From Micrococcales bacterium (GTDB taxonomy: Bacteria; Actinomycetota; Actinomycetes; Actinomycetales; Dermatophilaceae), in the NCBI GenBank assembly GCA_030537915.1, contig JAUNUZ010000165.1:1-5866 (forward strand): 5,866 bases of DNA, written 5' to 3'. Numbering within the stretch: position 1 is the stretch's first letter; each line of letters begins with the position of its first letter. The translations under genes and the position numbers were made by a program. This document shows positions 1 to 5,866 of this stretch, piece after piece. The notes under the pieces were generated by a model. It was not told the origin of the DNA. It searched no databases and was given only the letters and a program-made list of their open reading frames with translations.

Positions 1-315
1 GGTCGAGAGCAGTCCCGCCCCGAGTTGGGCTACCGACTGCTCCAGCGGCTCGCCCAGGACGTGGCCGAACTCGGCTTCGTGGAGAGTGCGCCGAAGCAGG
101 ACGGTCGCAATATGATCATGGTCCTGGGGCCGACGAAGAAGAAGGCGGACGCGCGCGCTGAGCAGCGCCGCAAGCGCGATGACGCCAAGGCCTCCGCGGG
201 TGACGAAGCCGAGGTCGCCGCGCACGCAGGCGAGCACGACACCACCGAGCAGGTGGACGAGGGAATTGTGACGGCAGACGAGCAGATCCCTCAGCCCGAA
301 ACAGCACAGGCCTGA
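1..315 (+). CDS. infC: Translation initiation factor IF-3, C-terminal part (5' end outside window)
   Basis: IF-3 binds the 30S subunit, blocks premature 50S joining and checks start-codon and initiator-tRNA pairing. Only the last 104 residues are present; the frame is open from base 1, so the N-terminal domain, linker and start codon lie upstream. The visible part is the IF-3 C-terminal domain: it begins with [10 protein letters not shown], the end of the conserved FRGRE..H.E.G segment, and continues through [12 protein letters not shown] to the closing signature [18 protein letters not shown] (residues about 27-44 of the fragment). After KKK (46-48) comes a 56-residue tail, first basic (AEQRRKRDD), then acidic and rich in A, E, D and T. 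Such a tail is absent from the compact E. coli protein but extended C-termini are known in other high-GC bacteria. A TTG at 25 is internal, not the start. rpmI follows after 64 bases, the usual infC-rpmI-rplT order. Identification is firm; tail function is unknown. Confidence 0.95.
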   Translation, partial: GREQSRPELGYRLLQRLAQDVAELGFVESAPKQDGRNMIMVLGPTKKKADARAEQRRKRDDAKASAGDEAEVAAHAGEHDTTEQVDEGIVTADEQIPQPETAQA

Positions 316-362
316 GGCCGACGCGGGTGCACCGGACGTCCCGGCACCTGGACACGACGACG

Positions 363-368
363 AAGGAG
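363..368 (+). promoter_or_regulatory. Ribosome binding site of rpmI
   Basis: AAGGAG lies 11 bases before the rpmI ATG at 380. It is a strong Shine-Dalgarno match with slightly long spacing, and it supports the chosen start. Confidence 0.8.
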
Positions 369-379
369 ATCGGCCCACC

Positions 380-574
380 ATGCCGAAGATGAAGACGCAC
401 AGCGGAGCCAAAAAGCGCTTCCGTATCACCGGCAAGGGCAAGGTCATGCGCGAGCAGGCCGGCGGCCGTCACCTGCTGGAGCACAAATCGAGCAAGTTCA
501 TGCGCAGCATCGCGAACGACGTCGAGTTGGCCAAGCCGGACGCGAAGAAGATCAAGAAGCTGCTCGGCAAGTAG
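380..574 (+). CDS. rpmI: 50S ribosomal protein L35
   Basis: L35 (bL35) is a small basic protein of the large ribosomal subunit. The 64-residue product starts [14 protein letters not shown], the family's N-terminal signature, followed by the RITGKGKV segment, the [12 protein letters not shown] segment (residues about 31-43) and a lysine-rich end ([11 protein letters not shown]). Length and composition match the usual 64-66 residues. The ATG has an AAGGAG site upstream and the protein aligns from its first residue, so the start is secure. The gene sits between infC and rplT in the widespread IF3-L35-L20 operon. In E. coli and Bacillus this operon is autoregulated by L20; whether that applies here is not shown by the sequence. 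Confidence 0.98.
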   Translation: MPKMKTHSGAKKRFRITGKGKVMREQAGGRHLLEHKSSKFMRSIANDVELAKPDAKKIKKLLGK

Positions 575-633
575 TCCTCGATGTCGCACTTTCGCATCTA
601 TGACTTTGCATAAACGATGTAAGGAGAACTCAC
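575..633 (+). other. AT-rich rpmI-rplT spacer with imperfect direct repeat
   Basis: This 59-base spacer is only about 44% G+C by hand count (26 of 59), in DNA that is otherwise very GC-rich. It holds an imperfect direct repeat, ACTTTCGCAT (588-597) and ACTTTGCAT (603-611). It also holds a weak possible stem, GATG(t)CG / CGCATC (580-598), with loop CACTTT. The end carries the rplT ribosome binding site. Low G+C could keep the rplT start unstructured or mark an internal promoter, but I see no well-spaced -35/-10 pair. Confidence 0.4.
621..626 (+). promoter_or_regulatory. Ribosome binding site fixing the GTG start of rplT
   Basis: AAGGAG ends seven bases before the GTG at 634. The near-ideal spacing supports this GTG as the start, and the encoded residues (MARVKRAV) match the N-terminus of L20. 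Confidence 0.85.
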
Positions 634-1020
634 GTGGCACGCGTGAAGCGGGCAGTCAATGCCCATAAGAAGCGTCGGGTCGTCCTCGAGCGCGCCAGCG
701 GTTATCGCGGACAGCGGTCCCGGCTCTACCGCAAGGCCAAGGAGCAGGTCACTCACTCCCTCGGCTACGCCTACCGCGACCGCAAGGCTCGCAAGGGTGA
801 CTTCCGTCGTCTGTGGATCCAGCGGATCAACGCCGGAGCCCGCGCGCACGGTATGACGTACAACCGCTTCATCCAGGGGCTCAAGGTCGCCGGTGTCGAG
901 GTGGACCGTCGCATGCTGGCCGAGATGGCCGTCAAGGACGAGGCTGCCTTCGCGGCGCTGGTCGAAGTCTCCCGGGTCAACGTTCCGGCGCAGACCGAGT
1001 CCGCGACGGACGCCGCCTGA
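634..1020 (+). CDS. rplT: 50S ribosomal protein L20
   Basis: L20 (bL20) binds 23S rRNA early in 50S assembly and in several bacteria also represses its own operon by binding mRNA. The 128-residue product has the basic, rRNA-binding N-terminal extension ([38 protein letters not shown], residues 1-38). The family core [26 protein letters not shown] (about 46-71), [27 protein letters not shown] (about 74-100) and the final helix [11 protein letters not shown] follow. A short tail ([11 protein letters not shown]) extends beyond the usual end by about ten residues. Translation starts at GTG, supported by an AAGGAG site seven bases upstream. The gene is 59 bases after rpmI and 29 bases before the methyltransferase, consistent with co-transcription. 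Nothing is broken or missing. Confidence 0.98.
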   Translation: MARVKRAVNAHKKRRVVLERASGYRGQRSRLYRKAKEQVTHSLGYAYRDRKARKGDFRRLWIQRINAGARAHGMTYNRFIQGLKVAGVEVDRRMLAEMAVKDEAAFAALVEVSRVNVPAQTESATDAA

Positions 1021-1022
1021 TC

Positions 1023-1037
1023 CCTGGGTACCCCAGG
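1023..1037 (+). promoter_or_regulatory. Short hairpin between rplT and the methyltransferase, overlapping the RBS
   Basis: CCTGGG (1023-1028) pairs with CCCAGG (1032-1037) around a three-base loop, starting three bases after the rplT stop. No run of T follows, so it is not a classical intrinsic terminator. The 3' arm contains AGG of the AGGA that is the likely ribosome binding site of the next gene (start at 1050), so the stem could damp that gene's translation or slow 3' decay of the ribosomal protein message. The stem is plainly visible; the role is inferred. Confidence 0.4.
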
Positions 1038-1049
1038 AATTCGTCGGCT

Positions 1050-1907
1050 GTGCGTCTCGACGCGGCAGCCGTGCGCCGGCCCAACGCGAGCGATGCCTCC
1101 CCGGCCCTGACCAACGTCAAGGCCGAGCGGGTCCGCGCTGTCGCCGCGCTGGGTCGGCGTTCGGCGCGCGAGCGGCGGGGACTATTCGTCGCAGAAGGCC
1201 CACAGGCTGTCCGCGAGGCGGTCGCCTGCCGGCCCGGGGACGTCCGCGAGATCTTCGCGGACTCCGACGGGCAAGGGCGCCACCACGAGATCCTGCGGGC
1301 CGCGCGTGACGCCGGCATCGCGGTCCGCGCGACCAGCGGCGAGGTGCTGGCGGCGATGTGCAGCACGACCACTCCCCAGGGCCTGCTCGCGGTCTGCCGC
1401 CGGGTGGATGTGCCGCTGGACTCGATCCTGGCGGGCACCCCTCGCCTACTCGTCGTCCTCACCAGCGTGCGGGACCCCGGCAACGCCGGCACCGTCATCC
1501 GTGGCGCCGACGCGGCCGGCGCCGACGCCGTGATCATCGGCTCCGCCAGCGTCGATCTGTACAACCCCAAAGTGGTCCGCTCGGCCGTCGGCTCCCACTT
1601 CCACCTGCCGATCGCTGTCCGCGTCGACATCCCCGCCCTGCTCACACGCCTTGGGGAGCTCTCGATCGCTACTTATGCCACGGATGGCTCGGGCCCGCGC
1701 ACCGTCTACGAGGTCGATCTCAGCGCGCCGCACGCCTGGGTCATGGGGAATGAGGCCTGGGGAATGCCCGAGAGCGTATTGAGCGCCTGCGACGAGGTGG
1801 TCGGGGTGCCGCTCTACGGCAGGGCCGAATCTCTCAACCTCGCCATGGCCGCCACGGTCTGCCTCTTCGCTTCCGCACGCGCACTGCACGGACCCCGCGC
1901 CGGTTGA
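1050..1907 (+). CDS. TrmH/SpoU-family RNA 2'-O-methyltransferase (TsnR-like)
   Basis: This is a SPOUT-class enzyme expected to methylate a ribose 2'-OH in rRNA or tRNA with S-adenosylmethionine; the target cannot be read from sequence. With a GTG start the product is 285 residues. The N-terminal part (about 25-110) resembles the SpoU substrate-binding domain, with the GLFVAEGPQAVREA segment and CSTTTPQGLLAV before the catalytic domain. All three SpoU motifs are visible: motif 1 DPGNAGTVIRGADAAGADAVII (from D142, with N145 and R151), motif 2 VMGNEAWGMP (N234, E235), and motif 3 VPLYGRAESLNLAMAA (S261, N263). These form the trefoil-knot cofactor site. The frame is open back into rplT, but GTG 1050 has AGGA ten bases upstream and precedes the first family-like residues; GTG 1071 is a weaker alternative. 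Its position between rplT and pheS matches mycobacterial tsnR. That name derives from thiostrepton-resistance methylases and should not be read as proven resistance. Confidence 0.9.
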   Translation: MRLDAAAVRRPNASDASPALTNVKAERVRAVAALGRRSARERRGLFVAEGPQAVREAVACRPGDVREIFADSDGQGRHHEILRAARDAGIAVRATSGEVLAAMCSTTTPQGLLAVCRRVDVPLDSILAGTPRLLVVLTSVRDPGNAGTVIRGADAAGADAVIIGSASVDLYNPKVVRSAVGSHFHLPIAVRVDIPALLTRLGELSIATYATDGSGPRTVYEVDLSAPHAWVMGNEAWGMPESVLSACDEVVGVPLYGRAESLNLAMAATVCLFASARALHGPRAG

Positions 1908-2087
1908 CCGACGGCGCCCCTGCGCCCCTGCGGTCCGACGCGGCGCCCACGCGCCCAGCAGGCGAAACCCAGCGAGAGGTTGCCTGTGCCGCCACCTAGG
2001 ATCGGAAGCGGCCAGGATCCCGCCGTGCCCGTCGCCTCGCCGACGTCTCTGAAGTCGGGATCGAGGATCGAGACCCAGATGTGAGCG
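1908..2087 (+). promoter_or_regulatory. Methyltransferase-pheS intergenic region, possible pheST leader
   Basis: This 180-base non-coding gap is the longest in the window. A GC-rich stem GCGCCG / CGGCGC (1897-1902 with 1912-1917) spans the methyltransferase stop but lacks a T-tract. A tandem octamer CGCCCCTG occurs twice at 1915-1930. TAGGAT at 1997-2002 resembles an actinobacterial -10 box, but no good -35 sits 16-18 bases upstream (TTGCCT at 1980-1985 is too close), so the promoter call is weak. Downstream, CCGAC / GTCGG (2040-2044 with 2054-2058) can form a small stem, and GTCTC / GAGAC (2045-2049 with 2070-2074) could compete with it. A tandem GATCGAG lies at 2059-2072. A 19-codon GTG frame (2025-2084) ends three bases before pheS and has no Phe codons. 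I see no T-box signature. Confidence 0.3.
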
Positions 2088-3203
2088 ATGTCCGGACCGA
2101 ACACCTCCTATGACCCCGTCGAGGTCGGCGCGTTGACGCCGGAGTCGATCGACGCAGCGGTCAGCGACGCCCTGGCCGCCATCGCCGCCGCCGCGGCCCT
2201 CGACGAGCTCAAGGCCGCTCGTCTGGCGCACGCCGGCGAGAAAAGCCCGCTCGCCCTTGCCAACCGCGAGATCGGTGCCCTGCCCCCCAGCGCCAAGGCC
2301 GAGGCCGGCAAGCGCGTCGGTCAGGCCCGCGGCCGTGTCGGCGGGGCTTTGAAAGAGCGCCAGGCGCAGCTCGAGGCCGAACGTGACGAACGCATTCTCC
2401 TCGAGGAGACGATCGATGTCACCGTGGCCGGACCGGGTCGCGCGATCGGGGCGCGCCACCCGCTCTCCCTGACGATCGAACGCATTCAGGACGTCTTCGT
2501 CGCGATGGGCTGGGAGATCGCCGAGGGTCCCGAGGTCGAGGCGGAGTGGTTCAACTTCGACGCGCTCAACTTCGCTCCCGATCACCCCGCGCGCGAGATG
2601 CACGACACCTTCTTCGTGGACCCGCCCGACTCCGGGCTCGTCCTGCGCACGCACACGTCGCCCGTGCAGGCGCGCGCCCTCCTGCAACTCGATACCTCCG
2701 GCCTGCGCAAGGAGCTGCCCATCTACGTGGCGGTGCCAGGCCGCGTCTATCGCACCGATGAGCTCGACGCCACGCACACCCCGGTGTTCCATCAGATCGA
2801 GGGGCTCGCCGTGGACAAGGGCCTGACGATGGCCCACCTCAAGGGCACGCTCGACCATCTCGCGCGAACCCACTTCGGAGCCGACCTGCGCACGCGCCTG
2901 CGCCCCGCGTTCTTCCCCTTCACCGAGCCCAGCGCCGAGATGGACTTCGAGTGCTGGGTCTGTCACGGCGAGGATCCGTCCTGCAGAACGTGCGGCGGCA
3001 CCGGCTGGATCGAGTGGGGCGGCTGCGGGATGGTCAATCGCAACGTGCTGGTGGCCTGCGGGGTCGACCCGGACGTCTACACCGGGTTCGCCTTCGGCAT
3101 GGGAATCGACCGGTCGATCATGCTGCGTAACGGCGTATCGGACATGCACGACATCGTCGAAGGCGACGCCCGCTTCTCAGCGGCGTTCGGGATGGAGGTC
3201 TGA
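2088..3203 (+). CDS. pheS: Phenylalanine--tRNA ligase alpha subunit
   Basis: PheS is the catalytic subunit of the alpha2-beta2 PheRS, which activates phenylalanine with ATP and charges tRNA-Phe in the cytoplasm. The 371-residue product has an N-terminal helical, tRNA-binding coiled-coil region (about 15-108), rich in Ala, Glu and Arg. The class II catalytic domain begins at [13 protein letters not shown] and includes [30 protein letters not shown] (motif 1 region). It continues with motif 2 [22 protein letters not shown] (Arg222 in YRTDE) and motif 3 [14 protein letters not shown] (G333-L346, Arg342). Motif 3 reads IDRS where many homologues have IERL, a mild change. An insert at 289-302 carries CxxC-x6-CxxC just before [13 protein letters not shown] 2088 is chosen because [13 protein letters not shown] matches actinobacterial PheS N-termini as I know them, although no convincing Shine-Dalgarno precedes it. 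The stop overlaps the pheT start by one base, indicating coupled translation. Confidence 0.97.
   Translation: MSGPNTSYDPVEVGALTPESIDAAVSDALAAIAAAAALDELKAARLAHAGEKSPLALANREIGALPPSAKAEAGKRVGQARGRVGGALKERQAQLEAERDERILLEETIDVTVAGPGRAIGARHPLSLTIERIQDVFVAMGWEIAEGPEVEAEWFNFDALNFAPDHPAREMHDTFFVDPPDSGLVLRTHTSPVQARALLQLDTSGLRKELPIYVAVPGRVYRTDELDATHTPVFHQIEGLAVDKGLTMAHLKGTLDHLARTHFGADLRTRLRPAFFPFTEPSAEMDFECWVCHGEDPSCRTCGGTGWIEWGGCGMVNRNVLVACGVDPDVYTGFAFGMGIDRSIMLRNGVSDMHDIVEGDARFSAAFGMEV
3194..3198 (+). promoter_or_regulatory. pheT ribosome binding site inside pheS, with TGATG overlap
   Basis: GGAGG sits within the last codons of pheS, four bases before the pheT ATG at 3203. The pheS stop and pheT start share one base (TGATG). 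This arrangement usually gives translational coupling, which suits a 1:1 alpha-beta complex. The spacing is short but workable. Confidence 0.7.
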
Positions 3204-5866
3204 TGCGCGCCCCCGTGTCGTGGCTGCGCGAGCTCGTCGACGTGGACCCCGGCAAGACCGGCGCCGACATCGCCGCCGATCTCGTCAAGGTCGGCCTGGA
3301 GGAGGAGGGACTGCACGGTGGCGACGTCACCGGCCCCCTCGTCGTCGGTCGTGTGATCGACAAGACCGACGAGCCGCAGAAGAACGGCAAGACCATCCAT
3401 TTCTGCCACGTCGACGTCGGCGACACGGGCCAGCGCGCGGCCGCGGGCGGCGACCCGAGCGTCAGCCAGGAGATAGTCTGCGGAGCCCACAATTTCGGCG
3501 CCGGCGACCTCGTCGTCGTCGTGCTTCCCGGGGCCACGCTCCCCGGCGGGTTCGCCATCGGCGCTCGCAAGACCTACGGCCACATGAGCAACGGGATGAT
3601 CTGCTCGGCGGCCGAGCGGCCGCGCGCGGCCGCGGCGACGCCCACGACGGGATCATCGTCCTGAGTGAGTACTTCGCCGACGAGCCCGACACGTTCGCGG
3701 GCCTCGCGCCTGGGCAGGACGCGATCGGGCTGCTAGGTCTCGGGGACGAGGTCGTCGAGGTCAATGTGACCCCCGACCGCGGCTACTGCTTCTCGATGCG
3801 CGGCATCGCCCGCGAGCTCGCGCTGTCTACCGGCGCCGTTGACTCCTTCCGTGATCCCGTTGCCGGTGCCTGCACGGCGTCGGGGGGGTCTTCGAGCAAC
3901 GGCTTCTGCGTGCGGCTGGAAGACGACGCGCCGATCCGGGGCGCTTTCGGCTGCGACCGCTATGTCGCGCGGATCGTGCGCGGTGTCGATGTGAACGCAG
4001 TCTCCCCCGGGTGGCTGAAGACCAGGCTGACGCAGGAGGGAATGCGGCCCATCAGTCTTGCGGTCGACATCACCAACTACCTCATGCTGCTCACCGGGCA
4101 GCCCCTGCATGCCTTCGACCTCGACACGCTTTCGGGGTCGATCGTCGTGCGGCGCGCCCGCGCGCAGGAGCGGCTGGTGACCCTCGACGACGTGACGCGG
4201 CCCCTGGACCCGCAGGACCTACTCATCACCGACGGCGGCGCGACGCCGCTGGCGATCGCCGGGGTGATGGGGGGCGCGACAAGCGAGGTGACGCAGGCGA
4301 CGACTAACGTACTCATCGAGTCGGCGCACTTCGATCCGACGACTGTGGCGCGCAGCTCGCGGCGGCACAGGCTGTCGTCCGAGGCAAGCAAACGCTTCGA
4401 GCGGGGAGTCGATCCCGCGATGACGGCCGCGGTCGCGCAGCTCGCTGTCGACCTGCTCGTCCAGCTCGGTTCTGGGACTGCGGATCCGGCGTCCACTGAC
4501 GTAGACCTGCGCATGGCGCGGGAGCCGTTCAGTTTCGACACCGCACTGGCCTGGGCGCTGGTGCAGCCCCCGGCCTCGACCGGCGGGCGGGTGCCCGCCG
4601 GCCTTGAGCACGACGCCGTGGTCGCCACTTTGCGGGCCATCGGGTGCCACGTGACCGAGCCGGCCGAGCACCCTGAGCCCATTGAGCCGGCCGAGGTGGT
4701 GCGGCCCGCCGAGCCCGTCGAGGTGGCAGGTTTCGCCACCGTGAGTGTGCTGCCCCCGTCGTGGCGTCCGGACCTGCTCAACGGACCGGACCTGGTCGAG
4801 GAGGTCGCGCGGATCCGCGGCTACGACCAGATCCCGTCGGTGCTCCCCACCGCGTCGTCGGGTCGCGGTCTGACGCGGCCGCAGCGGGCGGTCCGCTTGG
4901 CGGGCTCCGTGCTCGCTGGCCTCGGGCTCATCGAGGTCTGGTCCTACCCCTTCATCCGACCCGACGTCTTCGACCGGCTCGGGCACGAGGCGAACGACCC
5001 CCGGCGGGAGGCCCTGCGCCTGGCGAACCCGCTTTCGCACGAGGAACCACTGTTCCGCACCAACGTCCTGGACACGCTGCTGGACACGGTGCGTGTCAAC
5101 GTCGGGCGCGGCTGCCGCGACCTAGGGCTCTTCGAGGTCGGTGTTGTCGTGCATCCGGCCCCTCCGGCCGACCTCGGTCTCAAGGGTAATGGCCAGCGGC
5201 CCAAGGCCCCCGTCCCGCCGGTCGGCAAGCGACCGGACGAGGCGACGATGACCGCGATCCTGCAGGCTGTGCCGCGCCAGCCACGGCACGTGGCGATCGC
5301 CCTCGTCGGCGACGCCCAGCTTGCGGGCCCGTGGGGCGCCGGGCGCGCCTTTGACGCCGCGGACGCCATCGGTCTCGCTGTCGAGCTCGGTCGAGCCCTC
5401 GGGGTCGGACTCGAGCCTGTCGCGGACGTGCACAGCCCGTGGCATCCGGGTCGCTGTGCCGCGCTGCGCCTGAAGGACGGCACCGTGCTCGGGCACGCCG
5501 GCGAGGTGCATCCCAAGGTCCTGCTCGCCTTCGAGCTCCCGCAGCGTGCCTGCGCCGTCGAGCTCGACCTGGATGCGCTCGTCGCGGCCGGGGGAGACGC
5601 GGTTCAGGTCGCGACGCTCTCGACGCTGCCGGTCGCCCACACCGATGTCGCGCTCGTCGTCGACGACGAGGTCCCGGCTGGGCGCGTCGAGGCAGCCCTC
5701 ATCGCTGGCGCCGGAGCTCGGTTGGAGTCGCTGCGTCTTTTCGACGTATATCGCGGGGAGCAGGTCGGATCCGCAAAGAAGTCCCTTGCCTACCGGCTCA
5801 CCTTTCGCCCCCAGGACAAGACCCTGACGACCGAGCAGGTCAGCCAATTGCGTGACGCTGCGGTCG
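3203..5866 (+). CDS. pheT: Phenylalanine--tRNA ligase beta subunit, with a frame break near 3617-3661 and 3' end outside window
   Basis: PheT completes PheRS: it binds tRNA-Phe and hydrolyses mischarged Tyr-tRNA-Phe. Translation from ATG 3203 gives [14 protein letters not shown] and the EMAP-like tRNA-binding domain (about 40-135, with [21 protein letters not shown] and [11 protein letters not shown]). That frame then stops at 3662-3664. The -1 frame carries on without a stop from about 3634 to 5866, beginning [14 protein letters not shown]. The rest is canonical, numbered as if two bases were removed at the break: [19 protein letters not shown]; the B3/B4 editing domain with QPLHAFD (His302) and LIESAHF (Glu372); [19 protein letters not shown]; the B5 domain with [26 protein letters not shown]; the core WSYPF...[15 protein letters not shown]; and a C-terminal FDX-ACB domain from about 5626. 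About 887 residues are visible and only the last few are missing. A Glu/Pro-rich insert interrupts B5. Gene-calling software would probably split this gene. Family call is certain; whether the break is real is not. Confidence 0.9.
3616..3633. repeat. Perfect 18-base palindrome at the pheT frame break
   Basis: GCGGCCGCGCGCGGCCGC reads identically on both strands: two GCGGCCGC octamers (3616-3623, 3626-3633) separated by GC, with a (CG)4 run at 3621-3628 in its centre. It lies exactly where the pheT frame changes. Such an all-G/C fold-back is a plausible site of polymerase slippage or sequencing compression. Confidence 0.9.
4657..4695 (+). repeat. Direct repeat encoding Glu-Pro-Ala-Glu inside pheT
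   Basis: GAGCCGGCCGAG occurs at 4657-4668 and again, exactly 27 bases later and in the same frame, at 4684-4695. Each encodes EPAE. Related EP units (HPEPIEP, RPAEPVE) continue to about 4722, so residues about 485-506 of PheT form a low-complexity acidic and proline-rich stretch within the B5 domain. It looks like local repeat expansion that kept the frame. Confidence 0.8.

Noticed and set aside
813..1049. Upstream extension of the methyltransferase frame into rplT
   Set aside because: The extended residues are rplT read out of frame, with no methyltransferase homology. GTG 1050 with AGGA upstream fits the family N-terminus better.
1897..1930. Intrinsic terminator after the methyltransferase gene
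   Set aside because: The GCGCCG / CGGCGC stem has no following T-run, and stems of this size are frequent in such GC-rich DNA. Termination here cannot be claimed.
1908..2087. T-box or Phe-rich leader peptide controlling pheST
   Set aside because: I see neither the conserved T-box core sequence nor a run of Phe codons in any small frame of the gap.
1446..3149. 567-codon open frame on the minus strand, opposite the methyltransferase and pheS
   Set aside because: It is a codon-bias shadow: in GC-rich genes the antisense frame lacks stops. It is antisense to two well-recognised genes and its translation shows no family motif.
3616..3633. Protein-binding operator or mobile-element end formed by the palindrome
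   Set aside because: It lies inside coding sequence, has no flanking target duplication or transposase, and is best explained as part of the indel site in pheT.
3203..3664. A stand-alone 153-residue tRNA-binding protein
   Set aside because: The last roughly 15 residues ([14 protein letters not shown]) are out-of-frame sequence, and the proper PheT continuation follows directly in the -1 frame. It is the N-terminal part of PheT, not a separate gene.
4077..5847. Several long minus-strand open frames opposite pheT
   Set aside because: They are arginine-, serine- and glycine-rich shadow translations of pheT without recognisable domains or ribosome binding sites.

Overview
The window carries a conserved translation gene cluster, all on the + strand, in the order infC (3' end only), rpmI, rplT, a TrmH/SpoU-family RNA methyltransferase, pheS and pheT (3' end cut by the window). 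The DNA is very GC-rich, codons strongly prefer G or C in the third position, and two genes start with GTG. An RNA methyltransferase between rplT and pheS is typical of Actinomycetota; in Mycobacterium the gene in that position is called tsnR. The PheS protein begins MSGPN-SYDPVEV and carries a CxxC...CxxC insert, both familiar from actinobacterial PheS. I place the organism in Actinomycetota and cannot safely go lower.

Layout. Positions 1-315 encode the C-terminal domain of initiation factor IF-3 plus a 56-residue charged tail. Positions 380-574 (L35) and 634-1020 (L20) are intact ribosomal protein genes with clear AAGGAG ribosome binding sites. The 59-base spacer between them is strikingly AT-rich for this DNA. 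A 6-bp hairpin directly after rplT overlaps the ribosome binding site of the methyltransferase gene (1050-1907). A 180-base gap (1908-2087) separates the methyltransferase from pheS and could hold a promoter and leader for pheST. pheS (2088-3203) and pheT (from 3203) overlap by one base (TGATG).

The main anomaly is in pheT. Its reading frame is broken at about 3617-3661. The N-terminal tRNA-binding domain is read in one frame and ends at a TGA at 3662-3664. The rest of the protein is read without a stop in the -1 frame to the end of the window. The break coincides with a perfect 18-base palindrome (3616-3633) made of two GCGGCCGC units and containing a (CG)4 run. Because PheT is essential and everything downstream looks intact, a sequencing or assembly error, or a slippage indel at this hairpin, is the leading explanation; recoding is a less likely alternative.

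Together the genes supply initiation (IF-3), large-subunit assembly (L35, L20), probable rRNA or tRNA modification, and phenylalanyl-tRNA synthesis (the alpha2-beta2 PheRS enzyme). I found no mobile element, CRISPR array, tRNA, rRNA or defence gene, and no evidence of a previously undescribed system. The points worth a second look are the pheT frame break, small RNA structures in the spacers, and lineage-specific protein inserts.
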